Assembly: GCA_033065855.1 (NCBI GenBank)
Contig: JAVXUO010002353.1
Span: forward strand, 62,001 to 126,000
Length of the DNA stretch: 64,000 bases
From: Escallonia rubra
Taxonomy: Eukaryota; Streptophyta; Magnoliopsida; Escalloniales; Escalloniaceae
Direction of reading: 5' to 3'
Each line of letters opens with the position of its first letter. Position 1 is the first letter of the stretch. The position numbers and the translations under genes were made by a program. Of this stretch, positions 44,842-57,106 are shown piece by piece. Below the pieces are notes generated by a model, which was given only the letters and a program-made list of their open reading frames with translations, was not told the DNA's origin and ran no database searches.

Positions 44842-45524
44842 TGTAATACCCCAATATTTATTTATGGTATGTTATTACTTTAAAATAAATAAATAGGTAA
44901 ATAACTAAATAAATAAGTATGTGGCCTTTTCGTAATATTGAAGAATTGTTGGTGCATTTTGAATAAGTGGATAAAGTTCAGGGGGGTTTACGTAATTTGC
45001 CAATTTGGGCTTTGGTATAAATAGCCCCTTCTCCTTCCAGCAACCCCTTTCTTTCCTGCCCCTTTCCATTTTATTCGTCAATTTCAGCCCCAAGACTTGG
45101 TTGGTTTCTGTTAGAAATCTTGGTGAAATTCTAGTGGTGTAGCACGGGGAGGATTGAGCTTTCGCCGATTTGCTCGTATGAGGTAAAGGGTTAAAGAAGC
45201 GTCTAAGGATCCTTTTGACAGCGTTGGAATTTCTGGACTTTTGTTTTAGTTAGTTAAACTTCGTAGTTTATTTTGAGAACTTTACCCGGATGTGGGTAAT
45301 TTTATTGAATTTGCTTGGTGTAATTTGTTTTAGCCGCTGCGTTTAGTAGATGGTTTTGTAAGGGATTATTCAGAGAATGGATTGTATTAGATTTTTGTTT
45401 TATGGAGATATTTTATTTTAAAGGATTTAGTTGCTCTGTTTGTACTGTACTGTTGTCATCAGAAGTATAACGGTATTTCAGGAAATTTGATTACAGTCAC
45501 GGCTTCCGTTTTGGGGGTGTGACA
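44842..45524. mobile_element. Solo LTR, probably Ty3/gypsy, 683 bp
   Basis: It begins TGTAATACCCCAATATT and ends GGGGGTGTGACA, the common start and end of plant gypsy LTRs (TG...CA). The flanks CAAGG (44837-44841) and CAGGG (45525-45529) match at 4 of 5 bases as a decayed 5-bp TSD. A TATAAATAG box-like motif lies near 45016. No internal retroelement domain follows, so it is a solo LTR. A second TGTAATACCCCAATTTTTT occurs at 45613 and looks like a truncated LTR start. Confidence 0.75.
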
Positions 45525-45529
45525 CAGGG

Positions 45530-48500
45530 CAACAACATTGTATAGCTTCTTGGATATTGAAGGTGTATTGGTAGTAAAAATATGATCATAGACATATGTG
45601 AGTCGGCCTTGTGTAATACCCCAATTTTTTGTTTTTTTGAGACGTATTTTAGTTGAACTAGTATCCATATGACAGACAGGACTGGAAACCAAGCTAAGAA
45701 GATCTACGATGTAAATAAAACAAGATGAACCGACTGCATTGCCACCATGGATGAACCAAAACAAGAGTTCTTTGTACTCACCTTCCATGGCTGCATCATC
45801 ATCTGAAAAAAGAGAGGTCTAAGAATTTCTTATTTCAAATGTATATGCCCATTACTTTATGAAAGTAAGCCCTAATATTTTATCTATCTTGTAGTATTTC
45901 AAATTACAAAAGCAAAAGAGGAAGCAGAAAAGAGTTCACAAGGGCTTGTCAAATTAACTACAGGGTTTGTAGTGCGCATCTTCAATTCAATAAGCTACTA
46001 AAGATAATTGGTCAGCAAAGAATGATAAATTTTTCATGTTTGCACACGCGACAAAACAAAAAATAATGAGTGAAATCAATGATCCAAAATCAGCTCTCTC
46101 TATCAGAGAGTATAGAACAAGTGAAATCAATGATCCAAAATCAAGGGGTGCACCTCTACTGCTACCTAGAACATCCCATAAAGAGTGATGCCATTAGAAG
46201 TTGAAAATTAATTGCCTTTCTCATACAAAGAGAATTTTATCATCATCATTCGGGTGACTAAGGAGCCGCCCTCTACATACCTATTTGATAATATTCATAT
46301 TTAGGTGACCCACAAAATGTATGGATTTAATTGATTTTTGTGTGATGTCCAAGCTCTTCGTAAACAGACGGGAACATACGTTCCCTAAGGACAACAAAAC
46401 AAACAAGCACGTGGTACTGAATAATTTATAGGCCAGTGAGTATTTTTATATTTTCTAATACTAGTTGGATGCACGTGCGATAAACGTGAACATTAACGTG
46501 CTATAAAATAAGATTATGATATAAAAAGGTACAGCCTAATGTATTTTCTGAACTATGACAATCAAGGGTGCAAGTTGATTTTGAGATGCATATGCATAAG
46601 GATTGCTCTAAAAATGTTATGAATTCATCAAAAGAATGTTAATAGCCTCACAAACACCTTCATCTCACAAACCTTCTACAGAATGTAAAAAAAAAAATTG
46701 CGTCGACTTCATGTCAATGATAGTCCATATCCCTATCACGATCTTACACATCATTCTTTTGAAGTAAAAACACTTACTTTTAAAAAAGGAATAGCTGGAC
46801 GAAATAGTTAAACAACCTGATTCTTTCGTGGCGGAAGGGCATGCATTTAGTCTAAACTTAAAAGTACAAAATTTAGCAATCAACAAATTAATATTTATCT
46901 TTAAGTCAACATCCTTATAACTGTGGTTTTTTTACTTCAGCTTTCAATCAATGTTTACTCATTTTCGCTATTTATATCTTCTATAGTCCAACTTAATGAA
47001 CATAACAATTGTTGTGAATGAATCACAATTGTCTTTACTCACCTGATTTTATAAAATATTTTCATATTTAATTTGAGAAAGATACTACTATAAGATTAAT
47101 GTCTAACACATCTACTCTTTAGGAAAAAGCTACAATTAAAGGTAAGTAATTTCTAACCCACAAAACATTAAAAAAAATGTGTATCTATTTGCAAATACAC
47201 GGTCACTTTCTAGAGTTAATATTGTTATTAGAGATTTAATTTCTTGTTAAAAGAAAAAGGATTATGCCGTGCAGACTAAACATCAACCATGCTTCCAATC
47301 CTATTACTATAATCTTTTGTCGCCTAGAGTGCTTTAATGGTATTCTTTTAACCGTTCTTGTTACATGTTATTGACAAGTGATGAATCATTTAATCATATG
47401 CTCATATGGTGGTACATGTAATGTGTAGTTATAGAAAGATGCAGTACCAAAAGATAAAATAGATACATAGAAAAAATCAATGACTCGTACCGTTGAAATC
47501 AATTTAACTCGTTCTCTTTTCTTTCTTGCAACGTTAAAAGTGGTATAGAGAAGAATTTTCATTATTGTAAAGTAGAATTCTGATTGCAAACATACAAAAC
47601 CATCCATTCAGATAGTATCTAGTTAGAGAATATCTAAACAGATAATGGTAGTATAAATAAAGAAAAATAAGAAGTGAAATCATAATAACTTATTACTCCA
47701 GCTAAAAGCAGACAAGTGTTCATCAACATACTGTGAGATGCTTATTTAAAGGAAGTGATAGTCATCTATATTAACCTGTATTTTTAAGACCACAAATTTT
47801 AGAGAAGCGGAAGAGGTGGAGTATTAGAAGGTTGTGCAAAAACTTAATCAATAAGTAACGTGAAAGAGTAACGTGAAATGAGTAATTTTTAGATTTTATT
47901 AAGGCATAATAATCCACAACATAACCATCAATCCACAATATGGTAAGAGTACTTCATAACAATCAAAGCAAGAAAAAGAACGTTAAGTTGCTCGATGTTT
48001 TGAAATTTGGGTTAGAGAATTACAAACATTTATATGGTCAGACCTAAGATATACAATTAATACAACATAAATAGATATATAACACTCAAACACACACACA
48101 CACATGCACATATATAATTAGGCATAAATACAATATCAAGTCTTAAAGCCAGATATAAGAAAGTTATAGGAAAAGATTAATCATGTCTCGCTTTAATCTT
48201 TATTTATTTGTTGAACCATATTATAAAATTTTCATTGTGAATGTAAAATGCATAATCAATTATCCATAAAAAACATAAGAGTAAAATCTATCTTTAGAGA
48301 AAACCGTTACAATCTGACAGTTATTTGAGAAAAGTTAATTGCTCTACTTATGTCATAAGATGTTATCGTCATTAAGATCTTGCACGTCCTAATCTGTATA
48401 AAGCATGAAGTTGTGGATGACAATGAACATACATATATCTCATTATTGATAAGTCTTATGAAAAACTGGGAGAGACATTTACCATTATGAGTAGTAGAAA

Positions 48501-48608
48501 AAATAGATTTGTTCAAAGATCTAGATTCAAGGCATATTAGTTATGTTTTGAATGACAAGAGAGTAATTTTAAATATAACAAAGGGTATTGTGGGTATTGT
48601 GGGTATCA
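45530..48608. other. Gene-poor AT-rich region
   Basis: No gene recognised. Noted inside are a truncated LTR-like start at 45613, a short direct repeat AGTGAAATCAATGATCCAAA (46070 and 46120), a Helitron-like end at 46461, and CA/TA-rich patches near 48088-48115. A GGGTATTGT trinucleotide-phase repeat lies just left of the MITE at 48609. Confidence 0.4.
46461..46500 (-). mobile_element. Possible Helitron 3' end
   Basis: On the minus strand the sequence reads CGCACGTGCATCCAACTAG followed by T: a short GCACGTGC palindrome then CTAG-T, as at plant Helitron 3' ends. The matching TC start was not located, so the element's extent is unknown. Confidence 0.4.
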
Positions 48609-48784
48609 TGATCCGTTGATAGCGCTAGCAACTTAACCCAAGTTGCTAGCGCGATCTGGTCGTCCACGCCCGAGATTGGACGGCCAGATCGCACGCCACG
48701 ACCACTATTTTTTTCACCGTCTGCTACATAATGTAGCGGACGGCCAAATCGCGCTAGCAACTTGCTAGCGCTATCAACGAATCA
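48609..48784. mobile_element. Palindromic MITE with nested hairpins, 176 bp
   Basis: The ends TGATCCGTTGATAGCGCTAG and, in reverse complement, TGATTCGTTGATAGCGCTAG form inverted repeats that extend through GTTGCTAGCGCGAT. Within it GATCTGGTCGTCCA and TGGACGGCCAGATC make a second, inner inverted repeat, so the element can fold as nested hairpins. No clear TSD was found, and the superfamily is open. Confidence 0.75.
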
Positions 48785-50761
48785 GCTTCCATATATATAT
48801 ATAAGCATTAACAATTCAATAAAAAAATATAATTAAATTCAATGAGTACATAGCTAAACCATTACACATAAATCAAATGCGAACTGCTAATCAAAGATTT
48901 CCAGCATGAAAAGTTCATTGCACAAAAATGGTCTTACTTTCAAATGTGAATTACGAATGTCAATTATTAATAATATTTATCATTATTGATTACACTTGCT
49001 TCTTTATCACATTAAGTTGTCACTAAAGAGAATACTGACCGATGCATATTACATCTTATTACCTAAGGTACACTAATATTGTAACCAGTGTTGAACATCT
49101 TATATAAACATATAATTCTCAACAAACACTACAAGTTTGGCATTTTAGTAATAAAGGTGAATAAAGTATTTTAGAGACAATTTGAGGCACAAAAAATGTA
49201 ATGTGAACTATATATATTTGAGTTGTCCATTCTCTTATAATATTTTTCTATGGCATGTATATAAGTCTAGAAAGTGTGAGATTAAATTTAGGAAGTGAGA
49301 AAAAGATTATCTTATAATTAAGAAAAGTTCAAAATTTGTACCTAAAAAATGATTGTTTAAAGTAAAGTATATGATGGAAAGAAGTTCTAATTAATAAATG
49401 TATAACAAGTTTCATAAAATGAAATTAAGAACTTAAATGTTGTATCTTTAAAACTAAAAATCGAATGAAATTGAGAGACCCAACATCGCACATATAAAAG
49501 TTCAATTGTTCAAGCAACAAATCTAGTAGTTGTAATTTTAAAGGATCTTCCTGAACTTTATGCCGTTCACTTTTAAAGTTTTAACCGTTGTTCCTACAAA
49601 GATCTCTACTAAAGTTCAAAATATTATCATTAATATATGACTCTCAGTATCATCCATTATTCATCTTGCTTCTTTATGTAAAGTGATGGTCATTTCTTGT
49701 ACAATGACCATTGGGGGCTATTTCTCCATCTTTATTTTTATTTTTTTGGTAATAATATAGTATTATTAGTTTTTTGAAAATTGAAGTACATAACAAGTCT
49801 ATTCTCTATTTTTTCTAACTTAAGCTCCACATTTCAAGTACAATTTATCTAAATTTACGCTTAATTTTAGTGTTACCTTTTTTTTCTTTTCTTTTTTTTT
49901 CTTTTAAACAGTTTATAGTGTACTACTCCGTATAAAACTCTCTTCATAGTGTACTCTAATTTATTTTTTATACCTACCACGACCTTGACAATCTTACTAG
50001 TACATATTAGACTATTAGTTTTTTTGTGCATGTAATTTAGCATATAGTTTGACGAGGCTATTTATAAGATAATACTACACTTACTCATCTGAAAAGCCAA
50101 TATGTGTGCTTATGTATGTCCTTTTGAAATGTATACTATCAGATGAATGGCGTGAATTAAATATGATATAATGGTATGGAAGGAAGCAATTCCAATAATG
50201 TTCAAAAATCAAACACTTTTACCCCATGGCCCATATACATACCCATTACAAATATACTATAAATACAAGGACCGCAAAAGTTTATCCAGAATATTTTCTA
50301 TCTGAGATCATTCAATGGATAATAAGACTTTACCATCAAAATAAACTTTACCATAAAAATAAAACAAAAAAGAAGAAAAATGGTATCAATGGCATGAGGT
50401 TTTGGGAGTTAAAAAGATATAACAACTTACTACCTTACTAAACACAAAACAAACATATAGATTCATCATAAAAGTTGATAAAAGAAGGCCTAGTCAAACT
50501 TGTAACTATTTTGACCCGGTTCCATGTCGATAAATTCAAATTTGCAGCCATATCAAGAAGTTGTTAGATGCATTTTGTCTACCAAAAAACAAAAAAAAAA
50601 AACATGGTAATACCTGGAATCAGGAACAGTTCTATAAGGAGTAATGGAAACTAAGATGTTCTTTTTATCAATTTTTATGTAGGCAAGTTTTTAAGTTTTG
50701 ACAGGGTTTGTTTAAAGGTGAGCTGAGACTTGTTATCATATACACACATTAGGGCAAAATT
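48785..50761. other. Gene-poor AT-rich region
   Basis: No gene, TIR or tandem repeat was recognised. A-runs and T-runs are common. Confidence 0.4.
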
Positions 50762-51690
50762 CACACCCGTTTTGGTTAAATTTGTACTCTTTGGTCCATA
50801 AAAGATGCATTAGTGAACTTTAACCTCTTTAGTGCTAAAATGTTTAAATTTAGCCAATAATGAGTATAAGTTAGCCTCACCCTCTTAAAAATAAAAAATA
50901 TCCTTAATTTTTTGTAAACATTTCAAATTTAAAAAGAATATTTTAAAGAAAGAAATGTTAGTAATTTAACCCATTGAGATCATTTTTATACGGTGTGACT
51001 AGATCCACATCTGTTTCAATTAAACTTATTTTCCACTACAAGATGCATTAGTAAAGTTTTAACCTCTTTAGTGGCAAAATGTTTAAATTTGGCCAACAAT
51101 ATTTTAATTTAGCCTCACCCTTTTAAAAGTCAAAAGAATCTATTAATCTTTTGTAATCATTTAAAACTTAAAAAGATATTTTTAAGGAAGAAATGCTAGG
51201 CATTTAATCCTTTGGGATCACTTTTATACGGCGGGGGCTAGATTCATACCCAATTTGATTAAATTCATAGTATTTTGTCACTAAAAGATGCACTAGTGAG
51301 CTTTTAACCTCTTAATCGACAAAATGCTAGTTTAGCCAAAACTATTTTAAAATTATCTCACTCTTTGAAAAGTCAAAAACACCCTTGATTTTCATTTTAA
51401 ATAGAAAAAGGGTATTTTTTAAGAAAGACCCCTTAGGGATTATTTTTGTACGATGGAGCTCAATCTTCACTCGTTTTGGTTAAAATCATACTCTTTTGTT
51501 ATTAAAATCTACAGTAGTGAACTTTAAACCTCTTTAGCAACAAAATATTTTAGTTTAGGAAAAAAATAGTGCAATTTAGCTTACCACTTTGAAAGTGGAC
51601 AAACACCCTTAATTTTCAAAAACCTTTTAAATTTGAAAAGAATATTTTCAGAAAAAAAACATTTAGCCACCTAACCCCTTCCATATCAAG
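50762..51690. repeat. Diverged tandem array, four units of about 225-245 bp
   Basis: Units start near 50762, 51006, 51245 and 51468 with variants of CACCCGTTTTGGTTAAA. Each continues through a (A)AGATGCA(T/C)TAGTGA-like block, TTTTAACCTCTTTAG, TTTAGCCTCACC, and TTTTTATACGG before the next unit. They are considerably diverged, so the array is old. Non-coding. Confidence 0.8.
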
Positions 51691-52565
51691 TTGAGAGTTT
51701 TCAAGCCGGAAAATTTGATTAATCATTCAAGTTCAAATAAATCAGAGTCGTTATCAATTATGTATTAGCTACTTCCATCACCCTTAAAAATGGATATGGA
51801 CAAATACAATAATCATATGAATAACATGTTATCATACAAATATATGATATTTCGCGCTATACTGGAACATATAAACACAATAACCATATGAAAAAGCATA
51901 TAATCATGCAAAATAAGGATTGCAATGAACTCAAATTAAATTAGGAGCAGAATGATTTGATGTGGCAATTTTTAAAGTCATAACTACATATGCATTACAA
52001 AATGGGTAAATTGTACTAAACCCCCTGAGGTTTATACTTGGTTGTCACATAAGACCCTGAGATTTTATTTTTAATAACTAACACTCCAGCGTTGAGGATT
52101 CGTTACAATTGGACCCAAATTCGTTTTTCTATTTAAAAAGTGGTGGATGGCCGTCCACCTTAAGGGACAATTAGGTTAACAAAAATTTGGTTCTCTCTCT
52201 CTCACTCTCTCTCAGAAACACAAACCTACCCACACATAGTGGTGCCCCCCTCCCCCTATACCATCCCCCCTAATCAAGCACCCTCGCCCTCTTTTCAGCA
52301 TCCCCTCAATAACCCATACAGAATCACAGTGCAATTTGCACTTTGCCCCCCCCTAATCAAGCACTGCTGCGCTCTCTTCAGCATCACCCTAATAATCCAC
52401 ACAGAATCACAGTGTACTTTGCACTTTGCCCACGCACACATTATATTCTGTTACCCACATAATACACAAAACACAATGCTCATACCCACAATTCCACACA
52501 TTTACACACACCTCACAGTCATACCCATACCTACACATACACAATATAACACACACACACGCACA

Positions 52566-52612
<47 letters not shown>

Positions 52613-54137
52613 AACAGACAAACACATACAACATAGCCATCCATGGTTGTAACACGCACACATTGTTCATACACACACGTACACTGCATCACTAACGCGT
52701 AGTACCCCCCCGCCGTCCTTACATTTGTTGATCTTTTCATCCAATTTTTTAGTAATTAGTTCGATTAGCATTACAAAAAGTTTGATTTGGTAACACCCTC
52801 CACCCCGTTCCTAAATAATGTGCAACTACGTTTCGCTTAAACAAAAAACTTCTATGTTAGGATGCGCAAAAGTAAGTGTAAGCAAAGATTTTTCATATCA
52901 TATGATGAATTGGTCCCCTATCTAGTTTGTCACCTTTCGGCACACCACTATGGCACCAGATATCACCACTGACTATCTTTTTCTTTGATCGATATGAGGT
53001 CCCTTTCGAGAGTAAATAATGCATGATGTCAAATGATCGTATCAACTATCTAAAGCCGTCGGATGAAAAGAGTTGTGTGATAAAGAGTGGAGTGAAAGAT
53101 ACACAGAGTTAATTTGGTGACTACAAAATCAGGACCTCCAGACTAACAAAAAATGCAGAAAACAGGACGAGACCATCGCAAGAATCTGCATATCTAGCTT
53201 TTAGAATTACACATTAAAAAAAAAAAAAAAACACTTTGCTAAACATATAATAAGCATTATTGCATTGGCACATGAACTTCAGATGGCATGGCATGGAGAT
53301 CTAGGCCCTTTACAGCCAAACTACACGCACACCGCACTATCAAGGGTCACCATATTCCCACGTGGGGTTCAGTTCAGTGTTCTTGTTGTCACCTTCACCT
53401 TTTACTTGTTGACAGAAGAATATTTCCCACCTTAACCCTTCACCTTAGGAGCGAAGCAACTGTCTCTCATATTACATATGGCTTTATAAATTTGTGGCCG
53501 TCAGTTTATGTCAAGTTTGTACAAAGAAACCATGACGACTTTATTTTGAAGGCTACATCATAGATAACTTATTCATAGAATCTGATTTATTTATGTGAAC
53601 ATAGGTAGAGCAAACTTATGTTAATGGTCGGCCTTAATCTTAGAAAGAATGATGATCAATAGTTATGTTGGCGTTCTTTAAATGACCAATGATGCTCTCC
53701 AAATGACCAAAGCAGTGCATAAAGTTAGTCAATTATAGGGTGCCAATAGGATGACCATATGGCTTTATATAAGGCACAGTTGCCACGCAGCAAACCCCAC
53801 GTATATCGACCAAAACCTCCTGGACCATCATGTACAACCTCAATTGAAACAGACTGCCTTCGCTTGCAATTATTTCCAGAGAGAGAGAGAGAGAGAGATA
53901 AACATAGAAGCAGAAGATAGATAGAGAGAGAGAATCTCAGAGACATGCTCACTCCTCATCACCTTCTAGGCATTTCATTGCACATAATAAGTACCCTCTT
54001 CAAACCCTACTATACCTTCTTTCAAGCAAAAGGGATTGAATCTTTGATTCTGTTTACCTTCATCTCTCTTCTTGCACCAAGATCCAAAAGCTAGCTTGAA
54101 ATCCTTTTTGGGTTGTGGGCATAATATATAACAGCTC
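51691..54137. other. Gene-free stretch upstream of the Dof gene
   Basis: A GGGTAAATTGTACTAAACCCC-type sequence at 52004 (20 bases at most read) resembles a MULE terminal repeat, but no mirrored end was found. An 82-bp tandem duplication lies at 52269-52431 (CCCTAATCAAGCAC... twice), followed by CA-rich DNA and a pure (TA)21 run at 52569-52610. The last kilobase should hold the Dof promoter and leader, with a (GA)n run at about 53880-53898. Open frames across the CA/TA-rich part are low-complexity artefacts. Confidence 0.5.
52569..52610. repeat. (TA)21 microsatellite
   Basis: Forty-two bases of uninterrupted TA dinucleotides, embedded in CA-rich sequence. Likely length-variable between individuals. 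Confidence 0.97.
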
Positions 54138-54812
54138 ATGGGTTTGATTAGTGAAGAAATTCCTGCAGGTGATCATGATCTTAACTGGAACCAGACCTTG
54201 CTGCAATCTCCTCCAACGAGGCGGCAACAACCACCACAGCAACAACAAGGAGAGCAGTTGAAATGTCCAAGGTGTGACTCGACAAATACAAAGTTCTGTT
54301 ACTACAACAACTACAATAGGTCACAGCCGCGCCACTTCTGCAAAGCTTGTAAACGTCACTGGACCAAAGGTGGCACTCTTCGCAACGTTCCCGTTGGCGG
54401 TGTCCGCAAAAACAAGCGTGCCAAGCGGACTAATAGCAGTGCCACCACCACCTCCGCCCCCGCCGCAACCAACACTAGCAAAAGCAATGGTCACTTTGGT
54501 ATGCAAAACCAGAATTTTCCGCTGGGGTTACTACAAGATGGGAAAATTTTCATGGGTAACAATGGCATATTTACGGATTTAGCACTGCCGGAACCTCAAG
54601 ACCAAAGTCTACTACAGGTCTCATTTTCGAGCTTAAATTCTTTCCACTCTAACCTATCTTCAGTTCCCACCTCTTTTCAACCATGGCAAGTTGTTCCAAG
54701 TACAGGAACTAGTGTCATGGACAGCCCAAGCTACTGGAATTGGAGTGATTTAGATACAATGGGTGCAGCTGATCATCTCCATACAACACTAGATGAAGAG
54801 ATCAAACCCTAA
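54138..54812 (+). CDS. Dof-type zinc-finger transcription factor, 224 aa
   Basis: A plant-specific transcription factor whose single zinc finger binds AAAG-core DNA. The Dof domain spans about residues 41-95. Its four zinc ligands are C43, C46, C68 and C71 (CX2CX21CX2C), within [38 protein letters not shown] and [15 protein letters not shown]. All conserved positions are present. Upstream is a glutamine/proline-rich stretch ([10 protein letters not shown]), downstream a Ser/Thr/Ala linker and an acidic tail with WNWSDLDTM, a likely activation or interaction segment. It appears as a single exon starting at the ATG in CTCATGGGT. Which Dof subgroup it belongs to is unclear. A tandem-repeat array begins about 130 bp after the stop. 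Confidence 0.95.
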   Translation: MGLISEEIPAGDHDLNWNQTLLQSPPTRRQQPPQQQQGEQLKCPRCDSTNTKFCYYNNYNRSQPRHFCKACKRHWTKGGTLRNVPVGGVRKNKRAKRTNSSATTTSAPAATNTSKSNGHFGMQNQNFPLGLLQDGKIFMGNNGIFTDLALPEPQDQSLLQVSFSSLNSFHSNLSSVPTSFQPWQVVPSTGTSVMDSPSYWNWSDLDTMGAADHLHTTLDEEIKP

Positions 54813-54939
54813 GTCTGGGATATTTGATTCTTTACTTTTATTTTCTTACAATTAAGGTCTGTCTACATAGTTAGGTCATGTGTACTTATATTGATGATGG
54901 GTGCTTGTGTTTGGTAAACTATTGTATTTGTTGAGTCTG

Positions 54940-56390
54940 ATTGTTGGATGGTGCACTCTCAACATTATATGTATACGGTTAGGGTGAAAAGCTAAGGCAT
55001 ATTTAGTGCCCCTCTCAAAATTTACACGGGAATAAGTGTTTGCAAGGTGTTGGTTGCCATAAAATATGAGTGAGACGCTACGTGACAATATAATGAAGCG
55101 TCATTTTATCATTGTCTATATATAGAGCCGCCGTCTCTAATCCATGAACATACTTTGGCTGCTACCCTGGTTGTAAGAATCTTCTTATAACCCCTTATAT
55201 AGTGACAAGTAATAGTGGCTAAATGTTTTTAATGGCTTTTCTGCTAACACTTTTAACGATAACTTTTAATACCACTTTTTTAGCGTCACTAAATAAAAGT
55301 CACTAGAAATATTTAACAACCATTAATTGTCGCTACATGGAAGGTAGGAGGAAGATTTCTTCAACCCGGGTAACAACCAAAATTTTTCCCTAATCCATGG
55401 TCCTCGTTGCGGGTTAGATGGCACACTCTCGCAATAGTATGTGCACGTACTGTTAGCGTGAAAAGCGAAGGCATATATGTTAGTTAGTGCCTCTTTGAAA
55501 ACTTACATGGGAAGTGTTTGCAAGGTGTCGGTTTTTATAAAATATGAGTGAGACGCTACGTGACGATATACTGAAGTATCATTTTATCATTGTCTAAAGG
55601 CGCCCTCTCTAATCTATAGTCCTCGTTACGGGTTAGATACTCTCGAAATAATATGTACATGGTTAGGGTGAAAATGTAAGGCATATTTAGTGCCCCCTCT
55701 CAAAATTTACACGGGAATAAGTGTTTGCAAGGTGTTGGTTGCCATAAAATATGAGTGAGACGCTATGTGACAATATAATGAAGCGTCATTTTATCATTGT
55801 CTATATATAGAGCCGCCGTCTCTAATCCATGGTCCTCGTTGCGGGTTAGATGGTACACTCTCGCAATAGTATGTGCACGTACTGTTAGGGTGAAAAGCAA
55901 AGGCATATATGTTAGTTAGTGCCTCTCTGAAAATTTACATGGGAAGTGTTTGCAAGGTGTCGGTTTTTATAAAATATATGAGTGAGACGCTATGTGACGA
56001 TATACTGAAGTATCATTTTATCATTGTCTAAAGGCGCCCTCTCTAATCTATAGTCCTCGTTGCGAGTTAGATACTCTCGAAATAATATGTACATGGTTAG
56101 GGTGAAAAGCTAATGCATATGTTAGTGCCTCACTGTTTGCAAGGTCTTGGTTGCTATAAAATATTAGTGAGACGCTACGTGACAATATAATGAAGCATCA
56201 TTTTATCGTTGTTTATAAGTAAAGGCACCCTCTCTAATCTATGGTCCTTGTTGCGGGTTAGATGGTACGCTCTCGAAATAATATGTACATATGGTTAGGG
56301 TGAAAAGGTAAGGCATATCTTAGAGCTTGGTCAAAACTAATTACATGGCAAGTGTTTGCAAGGTGTTGGTTGCTTGGAATGGATTTGGAC
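54940..56390. repeat. Dimeric higher-order tandem array downstream of the Dof gene
   Basis: Six units, the first and last partial, marked by (G/A)GTCCT(C/T)GTTGCGGGTTAG. Unit starts are near 54940, 55399, 55619, 55831, 56052 and 56243, with spacings of 220, 212, 221 and 191. Units 1 and 3 share variants (GGGAATAAGTG, GAGCCGCCGTC), and units 2 and 4 share others (TATGTGCACGTACTG, GGTGTCGGTTTTTAT). The true period is therefore an A-B dimer of about 432 bp. Shared core: GTGAGACGCTACGTGAC, TCATTTTATCATTGTCTA. Non-coding. A MITE is inserted at 55146. Confidence 0.88.
55146..55389. mobile_element. 244-bp MITE, copy 2, 9-bp TSD, with empty site nearby
   Basis: The termini GAACATACTTTGGCTGCTACC-type (first 19 bases GAACATACTTTGGCTGCTA) and, in reverse complement, GGAAAAATTTTGGTTGTTA form the TIR. 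The TSD CTAATCCAT is at 55137-55145 and 55390-55398. It is homologous to 12744-12986. The intact, uninterrupted site CTCTAATCCATGGTCCTCG is seen in the repeat unit ending at 55830, which confirms the boundaries. Confidence 0.92.
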
Positions 56391-57106
56391 GGAGGTGTGA
56401 GAGAAGTTGGGGTCTATTCCAGCAAAGTTAGGCTGATAAAGATGGGATGGAAGATTCTTGTGGATATGTACACTTGCAGAATATATGGCATAATATAACT
56501 TGGATATTGTCTGCTCATAATTCATGTCATGTTGTGCTAGAATCATGCTCGTGAGTTGTGTTCTACTTTAGCGCTTTGTGCTCATTTTCTAGTTCTACTA
56601 CTTTTGGAGGCTCGTACGGTGAGCACATAAGCTTTACCATTTGGTGGCCCTTTTGGGCACTGTTGATCATGTGCAACTTTTCTGGCCAAACCCCAAAAAC
56701 ATGTGCAGGCTGGGCACTCATGTTTGTATTATACTTTATGTCTCTTAGGCTCTGTTTGAGAGGCAAAAGAACAGAACTAGAATAAAAAGAATCTAGAGAG
56801 ATTGGGCGAGGCTATTTTCAGGCGCAGTGTAGAAATTGATATATAAAAATTCTCGGAGATGAGAAAGGGATCTCTTCTTATCTTTATCTTCTCCGATACG
56901 TTGCTTGCCTGTGAGAGAGAGGAGAAACGTGCTAGAGGGCCAGAGGCTTGGTCTTTCCAATGACAAAAGTCGAGTGTTCAACCACATAGCAACAGAGCAC
57001 TTAGATGTTATCTTGTCACTTTTTATTGCAAATGGATAGGTTCCTGTGTCGCTAAAGATCTCTTTAACGACTGATTGTAGGGGCTCAGTTGTAACTTGTA
57101 ACCTTA
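56391..57106. other. Intergenic, no gene seen
   Basis: No recognised feature. Open frames are short and without known domains. Confidence 0.4.

Noticed and set aside
52004-52160. MULE-like terminal repeat (GGGTAAATTGTACTAAAC)
   Set aside because: No inverted partner or TSD was found, so no element is claimed.
52239-52740. Overlapping open frames on both strands through CA- and TA-rich DNA
   Set aside because: They encode only repetitive tyrosine/isoleucine/histidine/threonine runs from the (TA)21 and CA-rich sequence, with no domain and both strands open.
54940-56390. Tandem array considered as a CRISPR-like structure
   Set aside because: Units are about 212-221 bp with no short repeat plus unique spacer pattern, and the genome is clearly a plant nuclear genome.
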